From the NCBI GenBank assembly GCA_001931905.2, contig MSJI02000878.1:62001-126000 (forward strand): 64,000 bases of DNA, read 5' to 3'. Positions 8,999 through 18,949 of this stretch are shown piece after piece; the first letter of the stretch is position 1; each line of letters starts with the position of its first letter. This DNA is from Cladosporium sp. IMV 00045 (Eukaryota > Ascomycota > Dothideomycetes > Cladosporiales > Cladosporiaceae). The notes beneath the pieces are model-generated. The model was given only the letters and a program-made list of their open reading frames with translations, was not told the origin of the DNA and did no database searches. Position numbers and translations under genes: made by a program.

Positions 8999-11089
8999 GG
9001 GGCTGGCATGCACGGCATGGGCATGAACCAAGGCTTTGGCATGAACGGCAGTGGTGGATATAACCGAGTCGGCAATCACTACAACCAGCAGCCATTTCAT
9101 CCCAATGCTCGTGGCTTTAATCGTCCGTATGGCCGTGGCTTCCGCGGTCGTGGTGGGTATGGCTTCGGCCGTGGCCGTGGTGGCGGCTTCAACCAATTTG
9201 GCCCTGGTCCTGGTGGCTTCAACCAAGGCTTTCACAATGGCATGCACAACAATGGAATGCACCCGCATCAGCAGCAGCAGGGCTTCCACGCGCATCAGCA
9301 ACAGCAGCAGTTTGGCATCAACCAGCCTTCTGGCGAATCTGGCGCGACCGAGGCTGGTGCAGGCAGCGGCTCGCCCAGCTATGAAGCCATGGAGACCGCC
9401 GATGGGGAGCCAGGCGATTCCAATGGTGAAGCCAATGAAGTCCACGGCTCCGGAGCAGACGGGCCAGATGCTACTACTAATCAAGCAGGTGGCGAAGAAA
9501 CTAACGCAGGCGAAAACGAGGGCGTTTCGGATTTCCAGGACGACGGATCGCAGAACCAGGAGCCTGTCGCGGATCCACATCTTCAGCGTGAGTTTATTCC
9601 TCTGTTAAGTCATTTTCGCGCAAAGGGTTTTCAAATGGAGGGGATTGAGAAAAAGCTGGGGGTATGGGAGGAGCCAGTGCCACCAGTGAAACGCAAGCGC
9701 AAGAGACGGAAACGTCGTGAAGGGTTGGATCATGGAGGGCTTGGTCGTGGGCAACTTGGTCGTGGAGAAGTTGGTGACGGAGAAGTTGGTCGTGGGGAAG
9801 TTGGTCGTGGAGGACTTGGTTGTGGAGAACTTGGTCGTGGCGGAGGGATTCAGGAAACGATTAATCATGCTGACTTAGGGAAAGACGCCTTGACCAATCC
9901 TGGTCATGCGACACAGGGCAACTTCGACGCTACTACCGGCTTCTATGGAAACCCGATGCAGCAATTCGGATATTCAGAATACGACAACTCTGCTGGCTTC
10001 AACGGACCTGGTGCTTTCGGCAATCACTTCAACGGCGCGTCCAACATGCATCATCCCAACATGCATCAACCCGCTCCCCCATCTAACGCTCCAACTGGCC
10101 CGAAAGCTATGCGCGCGGGCCTGCCCAACAGTGGCTGGTACTCTCGCCCGCAGGTAAGTCAGACCCCGAGCTTTGCGAACGCCAACCCGTCCGTTGAGCC
10201 GGTTGGAGAGCAGGGTGGGCAAGGGTCTGTACGTGGGAGAAGCGCCGAGAGGGAGACGCAGGAGGATGAGCGTGATGAGCGTGCTTCGAGGGAGAGGTCC
10301 CACCACAGGAGCAGGAGGCAACGCCACAGGGAGGGGGAGGACGATTACGAGTCGGATGCCACCTACGAAAGACGCAGAGAGCGTCGCAAGCGCAGGGAGA
10401 GAGAGCGCCGTGACGAAGATCGTGACTCAGGCCGCGGCAACGGCAGAGCTAGAAGCAGATCCGCATCCCCGACCGACGACTCTTCACACCGCCGCCGTCG
10501 CCACCGCGACGACCGCTCTCGCCGCGACCGCAGTCGTGAAAAGCGCAGAGGAGGCCGCGAAGACGCCAACAACGGCGAAACAGACTCCCGCCGCAGCAAC
10601 CGACGCAGCCGTCGCGAACGTGAAGACGAAGACGACTCCTCGCGCGCTAAGGACCGCGGCAGCCGTCGCAGCTCATGCAGACGCCATGAAGACCAGCGTT
10701 CGTCCAGACACAGCCGCCGCAGCAGCCGCGACCGCGGCAGCACTCGCAGCGGCGCCGTCCAGGTCCCAGACGACGGGATCGGCATGAGAATCAGGGGCGC
10801 GAGCTCGACGAGCCGTCAAAACATGGGTCCTCCAAACCTGGACGGGGCCATGGACCCGTACGCCGCTGAGCGCGAGCGCCATAAGCAAGAGCGCGCGCTC
10901 AGGGAGCAGCAGAGACGCCAGTCTTCGCACGGTACGGGTGCGTCCAAGCGTGGTAGAGATGATGACGAGGGCGATGAGGGTGGTGGCAGCAGGCGCAAGC
11001 ATGGTGGTCGCTCGCGCCAGATTGCCGCTAGGTACGAGGGCGAGATTGGCGATGGGGAGAGGGAGCGGGAGGCGGGGAGGTGGCGTTGA
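8999..11089 (+). CDS. C-terminal part of an RG/RS-rich, probably RNA-binding nuclear protein (5' end in gap)
   Basis: At least 696 residues follow the gap in one frame; the start is missing. It opens with Gly/Met/Asn-rich sequence and an RGG-type box (YGRGFRGRGGYGFGRGRGGGF), then His/Gln runs and an acidic Ser/Gly/Glu region. A long RS/RE/RR-rich region (about 10240-10770) and a closing MDPYAAERERHKQE helix follow. RGG plus RS composition is typical of pre-mRNA-binding proteins; RRM or zinc-finger domains would have to lie in the missing part. The segment 9588-9878 has good splice signals (GTGAGT donor, TGCTGACTTAG acceptor), is 291 bp and has no stop, so it may be an intron. The exact family is not identified. 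Confidence 0.7.
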   Translation, partial: GAGMHGMGMNQGFGMNGSGGYNRVGNHYNQQPFHPNARGFNRPYGRGFRGRGGYGFGRGRGGGFNQFGPGPGGFNQGFHNGMHNNGMHPHQQQQGFHAHQQQQQFGINQPSGESGATEAGAGSGSPSYEAMETADGEPGDSNGEANEVHGSGADGPDATTNQAGGEETNAGENEGVSDFQDDGSQNQEPVADPHLQREFIPLLSHFRAKGFQMEGIEKKLGVWEEPVPPVKRKRKRRKRREGLDHGGLGRGQLGRGEVGDGEVGRGEVGRGGLGCGELGRGGGIQETINHADLGKDALTNPGHATQGNFDATTGFYGNPMQQFGYSEYDNSAGFNGPGAFGNHFNGASNMHHPNMHQPAPPSNAPTGPKAMRAGLPNSGWYSRPQVSQTPSFANANPSVEPVGEQGGQGSVRGRSAERETQEDERDERASRERSHHRSRRQRHREGEDDYESDATYERRRERRKRRERERRDEDRDSGRGNGRARSRSASPTDDSSHRRRRHRDDRSRRDRSREKRRGGREDANNGETDSRRSNRRSRREREDEDDSSRAKDRGSRRSSCRRHEDQRSSRHSRRSSRDRGSTRSGAVQVPDDGIGMRIRGASSTSRQNMGPPNLDGAMDPYAAERERHKQERALREQQRRQSSHGTGASKRGRDDDEGDEGGGSRRKHGGRSRQIAARYEGEIGDGEREREAGRWR
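9728..9842 (+). repeat. 15-bp minisatellite inside the RG/RS-rich gene
   Basis: About eight tandem 15-bp units of the type GGTCGTGGAGAAGTT, in register from 9743 with a diverged first unit at 9728. In frame they encode GRGEV/GRGGL pentapeptides. The array lies wholly inside the candidate 291-bp intron. Confidence 0.85.
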
Positions 11090-11236
11090 GTCTTGATTGA
11101 AGTCGAAGAGCACGACGTCGACTTTCCTGCTCACTACTTGAACTGCTTGAAAGGGCCTCTCTGATCGCACCTGTCTGGAATCTGGTCAGCATACCTGGTT
11201 GCACACTTAGATGGCTTTCACTGCCATTCGATTTCT
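11090..11236. other. 3' flank of the RG/RS-rich gene
   Basis: Short non-coding stretch between the stop codon and the degenerate tandem repeat. No element is recognised. Confidence 0.5.
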
Positions 11237-11820
11237 GGTCTCGGGTTGAACATCAACCACCAAAATTACCAAAGATCGGGTGCTCGAACGGTTCTTTCCT
11301 CCTGTTTGAACACTGGCTTCAGGATGAATGTCGACTATTCAAGCACCAAATCCGAAGCAAAAATGGATGCTCGAATGTGATTTTCCTTTTCTTCGAAGGC
11401 TGGCCTCGGGATGAACCCCAAGAATCCAACAACCAAAACTTGAATCCTCGAATGGTTTTTCTGACGTTCGGTTGTCGGCCTCAGCACGAAGCTCAATAAA
11501 TCAAAACCACCAAAAACAAAATCCTCGAACGGCATTTTCGACCTCTTTAATCACCGGCTTGAGGACGAACATGGGCCAATCAAACACCAAGATCAAATCA
11601 TCAACTTCGAAACCACCAAAAAAAAAAAAAGCAAAACTCGGTCATCGATCGGCTCTTTCCCCTTTTCATTGATGGCTTCAGGATGAACTTCATGTTTCCA
11701 AAATCACTGCATCCTCGAATGGCATTCCCTTCCTGTCTGATTGTTGGGCCCAGGACGAATATCACGAAGCAAGAACACCAAAATTGTATCCTTGAAACTC
11801 GTTCTGGCCTCTTCCTCGGA
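11237..11820. repeat. Degenerate tandem repeat, about 78-bp unit, seven copies
   Basis: The anchor GGCTTCAGGATGAA or a close variant recurs at about 11237, 11315, 11402, 11477, 11556, 11674 and 11747. Each is followed by an A/C-rich part with CACCAAAA, then (A)TCCTCGAA(T/C)GG and a T/C-rich part. Spacing is 73-87 bp except one interval of 118 bp that contains a poly-A run near 11617-11630. Short open frames on both strands show peptide repeats, but no gene is convincing. Confidence 0.75.
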
Positions 11821-12054
11821 AGCAGGGACTTCTTTCAGGCGGCATTCATGTTTTGCATAGCATGCATTCTCATGCATTCCACTGTTGTACGATTACTGTC
11901 AAGCATGGACGAAAAGCCTTCGGGCAAGAGGAATGAATGTCCACACACACACACTGTAATGAAATGAAAAAGGTTAATCACCAGCTTGTTGAAGTGTCTC
12001 ACTCGTCTGTGTTGCCTTGATGCTTCCGCGCCGAGCGGCGTCTACTGACTTGAT
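11821..12054. other. Short spacer, no gene seen
   Basis: Non-coding spacer between the tandem repeat and the 3' end of the oxygenase. A short CA run (CACACACACAC) lies near 11942-11953. Confidence 0.5.
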
Positions 12055-13287
12055 CTACTCGTAGTACTTGACCACTTTGACGCCACCCACAACCTCCTCT
12101 TCCTTCGGCCCACCTTCGCCAGCACGCTTCTTCGCCGGGTCCCAATTCCCCTTCACCCTCGCCTTCACCCAATCGCCAGCCTTCACACCTTCCCTCTCAT
12201 GATCATCATCCCCCTTCAACCCAAGCCTCCTAAGCAACGGACTATCCACAGTCTTCAAGTCCAAATCATGCGCCGGCCTCAAAAAATACAACAACCCCAA
12301 CCGATCCAAATGCGCCTGATCCTCCGGCGGCGCCACCACCCTATGAACACTCGACTTCAAATACCCATTCGTCCAGAACTGCAGCACATCCGCGATATTC
12401 ACCGTAATCGACCCCGGATACGGCTTCACCCACTTCCACGCCCCGTCCGGCGCCAGAATCTGCAGCGCAGCTATCGGCTGCCGGAACAAAAGCGTCAACG
12501 ACCCGAAATCCGTATGTCCCTTACTGTACACTCCCTGAAACCGCGCGTTCTCCTCCTTCGAACGCGCGTGGTAAATCATATACCGCAAGTGGCAGTCAGA
12601 GACATCATCATACTCGTGCCCCCGGCTCAGCGCGTCTTCCGGCATCTCCAGCACGAGCGCGATCAGCGTGAGCAGCTTGCGCACGGTGTCTTGCGCAATG
12701 TGGCGTTGGAAGCGCTCGATTTCCTCGCGGTGCTGGTTGATTATCGCTGGGTGCGAGCGGGTTAGTTCAGGGATGAATTTGAACACGTTGTACATCTCGA
12801 TGTTGTCGCGGAGGCCTGGGAAGACTTCGATGGAGCCTTCGGGCCGGTAGCCGGAGTAGTTTCCATGTTCGAGGTCGGCGCGGTAGCGCAGTTTTTCTTC
12901 TACGGGGAGGGCGAAGAGGGCCTTGCCGATGGCGAATTGCTGGTCGATTTCGGTTTGGGTGAGGCCGAAGTTGGTTATGTAGCTGATTTGGGGAGAGTTA
13001 GTGATGATGTGAGGGATTTGGGGCAAATGAGGGAGGTGATGCGTACAAGAAACCGACTTTGTGCACTGCTTCGTCGAGTTGCTTTGCGAGTTTTTCTTTG
13101 CCGCCTGGGAGGTCGTATTGGGATAGGTCGAGGGTGACGAGGTCGGCCCAGTCCACTGTCGTTCATGTTAATTTATTACAGGCAAAAGGTGGCAAAGGTG
13201 GCACTGACACTCAGTCTTGGATTCTTCAGGCTGATGGTAAGTCGGCAGAGCGCTTGGAGCCGGTGCGGTTTGTACTTCGGTAGCCAT
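12055..13287 (-). CDS. 2-oxoglutarate/Fe(II)-dependent oxygenase (isopenicillin N synthase-like)
   Basis: 371 residues from three exons on the minus strand: 13287-13209, 13155-13047 and 12982-12055. The first donor (GTCAGT) was chosen because it alone keeps frame. An N-terminal DIOX_N-type region gives a VGFFYITNFGL strand. The Fe(II) triad is H219-x-D221 (GHTDFGSLTLL) and H276 (SSVHRV). The usual 2OG-binding R-x-S is here R290-L-G, so the Ser is replaced. The family covers hydroxylases and desaturases of small molecules, and the substrate cannot be told from sequence. It lies back to back with copy B of the duplication; no cluster partners are nearby apart from the transporter. Confidence 0.88.
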
Positions 13288-14297
13288 GATGAGTTGTTTT
13301 GATCAATTGACTGTTATCGTTTCTTTCGAGATGAGGAAAAGAGAAGGAGAGATATCAGTCGTTCCGAGATGAAGGTCATTGATCATCCCACAAGCTCCTC
13401 ATCAGAGCTCAAGAAAGGTTCCGGCACCATCCTCCGAACAACTCACCCAGGTCTGCCCCTCACCTCACCTCACCATGCGATGAATCTTATTCCCGAGACC
13501 AAACGATGCCTGCCATGCGACTCACGCGTGGGCCGGACGTATGCACGAATCGTAGTTCATCGTGATTCAGTTTCTTGGATTCTCGTTTTCGCGATATCTG
13601 CTGAAGCATGGGCTGAAGTGATAGGTGAGCGGGGAAATGTCGGTCCTGCAGGGTCGTAGCACGCCATATCTACTTTGATGAATAGAGGCTCTTGAGTGAT
13701 GTTTCGTGATATGCAGTGCTGATTGTATCATTTTCTCGTTGGATTGAGAGGGGCTTACTTGTTCTTTCAGGTGTTTTGCATTGGAGAAGGTGTATGTACT
13801 TCGTTGTCTCGATCGATGGCAGGGCATAAAAGCGCTAGTGGTCTATGAGAACAAGAAATGAAGGCTGCTTGAGCAGATGGAAAGTATTAGTTCATTCTCG
13901 GACACTATGAGCAGTTTGCAAGACAGTACCCATCGCAAGAAGTAGAAGCTCTCTCAGCAATCAATGGCGATATGTCAGCGTCTTCAACAAGTCGCTATTG
14001 CGTGTGCTTCGGAGCTCCACTTCCGATACTCACCACTATCGCGAGCACGTAAGACGAAAACTGGATTGATTTTCCAAGTTGATATCGTTGGCTCCCGATT
14101 GATGCACATCAGATGGGTCGCTCACGCTTTTCTGGTGCATTCGACAATTGATTGCCGGGTGCTGAGTATATGCTTGTGGTTCCTCTACACCATCTAGTGC
14201 TTTTGTTGCATCTTCGCTTTCTGATTTCTTGTTCGAACGTTTTGTATCGAGTTTCTCTGTCATTGCAAGACAGTAGAAGTTTCTTGTTCCTTTCGTC
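13288..14297. promoter_or_regulatory. Divergent upstream region: oxygenase and transporter
   Basis: About 1 kb between two divergent genes, nearly all inside the duplication. It contains the 157-bp block identical to copy A (13389-13545). No binding site is assigned. Confidence 0.5.
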
Positions 14298-15946
14298 ATG
14301 AGCATCGACAATGCTCGCCCTCCAGCCAGGGACAATGCCACCGTCAAAGAAGAGACCACAATCGCAACCTCTCCAACATCATCGTCTCTGACCTCTTCCC
14401 AATCCCAGACCGAAAAAGCAGCCTACCGTAAAGCCGACATCCGCCTTCTACTATGGTACTCATTCGTCTACCTGATCATGCGCATCCACGTGCAAAACGT
14501 CACCAACTCGGCGATCATGAACCTCGAATCCGGCGACGGGATCAGACTCCAACTCGGCGGCCTCGACAGCGAGCAGTGGGCGTGGGTGATCAGTATCTTC
14601 TACTATCCTTACATGCTGTTCGAGCCCCCGGCAACGCTGTTGCTCAAGCGGTTCTCCCCGAGCAAGTGGATGGCGAGGATCATGATTACCTGGGGAATCA
14701 TCAGCATGTGTCAAGGTGCTGCGCAAAACTATGCCGGGATTTTGGCTTGTAGATTCTTCTTGGGTGCCGCTGAAGCTGGGTAGGATTTGACCTCGACATT
14801 CTTCATTGTATGCTTGAAGGCTCTGACTGACGATTATAGTTTCTACCCTGGAGTGCTCTATCATCTCTCTTTCTGGTATCCCAGCGATGCGATGGCTCTC
14901 AGGATCGCCTTCTTCTACGCTTGCGGCATGTTCTCGGGCACTATCAGTGGCTTGTTAGCTTACGGCATCAGCTTCATGAACGGCGTCGGAGGGTTAGCTG
15001 GCTGGAGATGGATGTTCATCCTGTTCGTACACATCACTTACCACATGCATATACTCGATGACTGACCCTAACATTCTCATCAGTGAAGGCATTCCCGCCA
15101 TCTTGTGCGGGATATACACTTACTTCTTCCTCCCCAACTACCCTGAGTCCTGCAGGTTTTTCTCTGAAGACGAAAAGCGCGCCATCATCGCAAACCTACC
15201 GGCCACTCAGCCCAGCTCTTCCGCGAAGACATGGGATTGGAGTCAGGCGAGGAAGCTGGTCAAAGATCCGACGTTCTCCACATTCACTCTCCTTTGGATC
15301 TGCCATGCGATCGGAGGCTGGGGAGTTAGCACTGTTCTGCCCACAGTCATCTATGAGCTGGGAATGACGGGCACGGCTGAAGCGCAGCTGATGACCATGC
15401 CTACGTACGCTTTTGGCTGTATTTGCCTCGTCTTCATCGGCTGGCTGATTCATCGGAAGTTCGTCTCGCCGTGGTTCGCCGCTATAGCCAGTGAGAAAGA
15501 CCTGTGTTTTCGTTACCGCCTTGAGAAACATCACTGACAGTTTTCCTCCAGTCGAAGCAGTAGCTCTGCTCTGCTACATCCTCCTCCTGGTCATCCACTC
15601 CGCTCTGGGCAAATACTTCATCGTCAGTATCGCGGTCGCATGCTCCGTTTGCGTCTACCCAGTCCTCTGGCCTGAGCGCATTCGCGCAGCACACGGAACG
15701 ACGACGGCGGGTCTTGCCATTGGCCTTACCAATGCGAGTGCGCAACTGATGGGCATTGTTGGGCCGCAGGTCTATCAGCCCAAGTTCGGACCGGAGTATA
15801 GGGTCAGTTATTCTACTAGTATTGGGTTGTTGGTTGGAGCTGTCATTGCGATTGGGGGCACCTGGTGGCTGCTGAGGAGGAGAACGACGGAAGAAAGTGT
15901 TGTGGGAGATGAGGAGGGAATTGCACAGGTTATGAAAGAGACATGA
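14298..15946 (+). CDS. MFS transporter, anion:cation symporter (Dal5/Tna1-like), copy B intact
   Basis: 488 residues from four exons: 14298-14779, 14840-15022, 15084-15490 and 15552-15946. All introns are 60-61 bp, and the GTTCGT donor of intron 2 is required to give WRWMFILEGIPA. After a disordered 40-residue N-terminus come 12 predicted membrane helices. Family marks are QWAWVISIFYYPYMLFEPPA, CRFFLGAAEAGFYPGVLYHLSFWYP and the central FLPNYPESCRFFSEDEK loop. Members import organic anions and vitamins such as allantoate, nicotinate, pantothenate or biotin precursors; the substrate is not predictable. The copy at 937-1950 has lost its first half. Confidence 0.9.
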
Positions 15947-16139
15947 ATGAATGGGGTTTGGGGGAGGGGGGTTTAGCATACCGCAAAACGCAGAGAGACC
16001 TTGGCTCTTCTGCGATTTGCAAATCTTACATACTTACCTTCTTACCTTTCGACAAACAGCTTCTCAAAGGGAAGAGAAGATGGCAAGCCACCCTCTCATC
16101 TCCCCTTGAGAACCTCTACCTCCTACTACTTCCCGTCGA

Positions 16140-16385
16140 TCACTTGTTGAAGACATCAATGAAATTACCAGTGCACTTACGCTGATTGCGGTTGCCAATC
16201 GTCACCTTACTCACCGTGTGAGCAGCGGGAGTGGCAGGGACCTCACTCTCAGTCTTCTTGCAACAGCCAGGCTTCGAACACGGCGCTGCCACCTGGGCAT
16301 ACGAGTGTTTAGAGCAAATGCACCAGCTGAGAACAGGAGACATGTAAACGTGACCGCAGTCGTACGTGGTGAGGTGATGGCACAT
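16140..16385 (-). CDS. Small Cys/His-rich protein, copy B
   Basis: An 81-residue paralogue of 2068-2355. It keeps the MCH start, the YDCGH motif, the CxC pair (WCICSKH), later Cys residues and the FIDVFNK end. Compared with copy A it lacks 8 residues in the Lys/Cys stretch and 6 in the Ser/Lys stretch, both whole-codon changes. Unknown function. Conserved Cys/His spacing suggests metal binding, which is an inference. Confidence 0.65.
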   Translation of the reverse strand: MCHHLTTYDCGHVYMSPVLSWCICSKHSYAQVAAPCSKPGCCKKTESEVPATPAAHTVSKVTIGNRNQRKCTGNFIDVFNK

Positions 16386-16499
16386 GGCAGGCGATGATAA
16401 GTCTGGAAGCTACCAGCGCGTTCCTGTGATCTAGGGGGTTAGTAGGGAGGTAGGGGTTTACGGTATCGTCGCTGCTGTGGCGAGTGGAAGAGGGGGACT

Positions 16500-17010
16500 G
16501 GGTCAGGTGTGATTTTATGCATGTCTCGCGTGGCTTGTTGAGTGGTGACGCTCAAAGAGAATCCGACAATACAATGCGATAGGCGCTTTGTTCGCCAGAC
16601 AATGGATCCGAGAGAACATGGCTTTGACAGGATCATTTGACAAAGGAGAGGCCGGCCTTGTTCCAAGGCAATTCCGACCGCGGGCAATAGGCCATCCATC
16701 GATACTGACGGTTGGTGATTCGAGCGGGTCCATACTTCGTGTTCTGTATCGTCATCTGGTTTAGATCCAGCCCCTCATGCTCGTAGTCTTTTGGGTAAGA
16801 CTGCGCTTCCTGGTGATTGTGAATGGACAGGACCATGCAGATGACTTTTCCCATCGGTATAGGACCAGACGATAATAGATTTGGTGCAATGCCATTGATG
16901 TCGAGGCCAATAGCACGTGAGTTTCTCCGTGCTGCAGGTACGTGAGATACGCAGGTCTCGGGTCGTCCACCCAGGAGAACGACTTCAAGGCAGATATTCC
17001 TCGAGACATT
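16500..17010 (-). pseudogene. Decayed minus-strand gene relic, copy B
   Basis: Counterpart of 2409-3010. Here the YEHEGLD segment continues in frame through NQMTIQNTKYGP and on to YCPRSELPWNKAG (16633-16854), but the upstream part that is open in copy A is in another frame. Complementary breaks in the two copies suggest a gene that was coding before or shortly after the duplication. Family unknown. Confidence 0.3.
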
Positions 17011-17342
17011 ATGATCAGTAATTCATGCTTAGATCAACAGACCAAATACTCTTGTATTTCCTAAAACAAAAAAATGGTGACATGAATGGTAAAAGAAGAA
17101 GGGAACTCGCAACTTCACATTCGCCGGCTCACCTCGGCAGGGGTGTGGAGCGCGACGTCGAGCAAGCGGCTTCAAGCCAGATGTCAACTCCCCACGCTTT
17201 CACATGCTCGCACCCTTGTCGACGTTACTGGTTACTGTATTGTTTCCCCCCTCAAACGTTCAGGGAGCTGTGGCCGCAACATAGATAGCACGTCCGCCGT
17301 GCCATCTTCCCACAAGAAGCACCCACTGATCGACAAGCCAAT

Positions 17343-18717
17343 ATGGACTCCGCCGACTCAATACCCGACTCGGCTTGGAATGCGTTGGACAAGCTAGCAC
17401 GAGTGCCCTTGTGGATGTGGGCAGCAGGAGCGGTTGCGGGCCTCTTCGGTATCATAGTCCTGGTATTTCCTTTCTCTGCTTTTCTACAAAAGACTACCAT
17501 GCGACCTCATTCTGTCGACACAATTAATGGACGACGACTAACCAATGGCTCTTCCAGCTCTTTATTTCGCTCTACCTGCTAGCTCCTATCCCAAGACCGC
17601 CTAGACCTTCCGAGAAGCAATTCATCACGATCGAAGACGACGGCAAAATCAGCAAGCTCCAGTCACTGCCTTGTTGGTACGACAACCATGTTGCGTTGCG
17701 CAAAATGGCCCAAGACGGCCTCATATCATCTAAGGAAGCACACCAGGCCGCCGATGCGGAGCTGTTCATGACACTAGTTGTTCCCGCATTTAACGAACAA
17801 GATCGTTTGAGCGGCATGTTGGAAGAAGCGGTGGAGTACCTCGAAGCACAGTATGGACATCACGGCACGAAGAGCAAGAGCAGCAGCAATGGAAATATGC
17901 AGGCTACCGGTAGACAAGCCGACCCCTGGAGAGGTTGGGAGATTATACTTGTGAGCGACGGCAGCACCGATCAGACGATTGCAACTGCATTGCAGTTCGC
18001 AAAGACGCATCAATTGAACAAAGCACCGCCGACACCCGCGGGACCATGGAAATCCAGTCTTAAGCCGACAAATATTCGACCCGGCACAATCAGGGTTGTG
18101 AACCTGGAGCAGAACCGCGGAAAAGGAGGGGCCGTCACGCATGGCATGAGGCATGCTAGAGGCACGTATGTCGTGTTTGCAGACGCTGATGGTGCTAGCC
18201 GATTCAGCGACCTCGGCGCCTTGGTCCAAGCCTGTGAGAAAACAAAGGACGCTCAGGGTCGCGCTGTTGGTGTAGGAAGTAGAGCACACATGGTTGGCAC
18301 AGAAGCTGTCGTCAAGGTACGTGGCAAAACTGTTCGTTCGGTATGTGGAAACAAGACTAATATAACTCCCAGCGCTCCTTCCTCCGCAACACCCTCATGC
18401 ACTCCTTCCACCTGCTCCTCCGCCTCCTCACCACGCCCAAAACCGCACAGGTCAAAGACACCCAGTGCGGTTTCAAGCTGTTCACCCGCCCATCTCTCCC
18501 TTACATCGTGCCATACATGCACTCAGAAGGCTGGATCTTCGACGTCGAGATGCTTATGTTGGCCGAGAGCGCTGACATTCCCATGGTCGAGGTGCCCATC
18601 GGTTGGAAGGAGGTCAAGGGAAGCAAACTGAATGTCGTTTGGGATAGTTTGGGCATGGCGTTTGGGTTGGCTCTTTTGAGGGCTGCGTGGGGGCTGGGTG
18701 TTTATAAGAGGGAGTAG
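17343..18717 (+). CDS. ALG5: Dolichyl-phosphate beta-glucosyltransferase ALG5, copy B
   Basis: 407 residues from exons 17343-17462, 17558-18316 and 18373-18717, with intron positions identical to copy A. All GT2 motifs are present: VVPAFNEQDRL, ILVSDGSTDQT, GKGGAV, DADGA, DTQCGFKLFTR and GSKL. By eye the protein differs from copy A at one site (I for L in the strand before SDGST). In the last exon I count 17 silent and no replacement changes over 345 bp. Introns are much more diverged. Both copies therefore appear to be held by purifying selection, or by gene conversion limited to exons. Role as for copy A: supplies Dol-P-Glc to ER glucosyltransferases. Confidence 0.92.
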
Positions 18718-18949
18718 GTGTAGGTACGCAGATGTTGAATAAAAGTTTTGAGTAAGCTACAGAAGCTTGCAGGGTGAGAATGGTGCTACTGGCTTGACCT
18801 TTAATGCTAAACATGATGTCGTCACATGCCCTGCGGTGGATGATTTGTTGACCCTTCCGTTCAGTCGCGCCTTCCTCAAAAAGCGCAGTTTCATTTCTGA
18901 CAGCCTTTGTCTCTTCTCTTCCAAAACCCGCAGCTTCTTCCCAGCAAAC

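Noticed and set aside
12055..15946. Secondary-metabolite cluster formed by the oxygenase, transporter and the distant P450
   Set aside because: There is no backbone enzyme in the window, the P450 is over 40 kb away among housekeeping genes, and the transporter belongs to the duplicated block instead.
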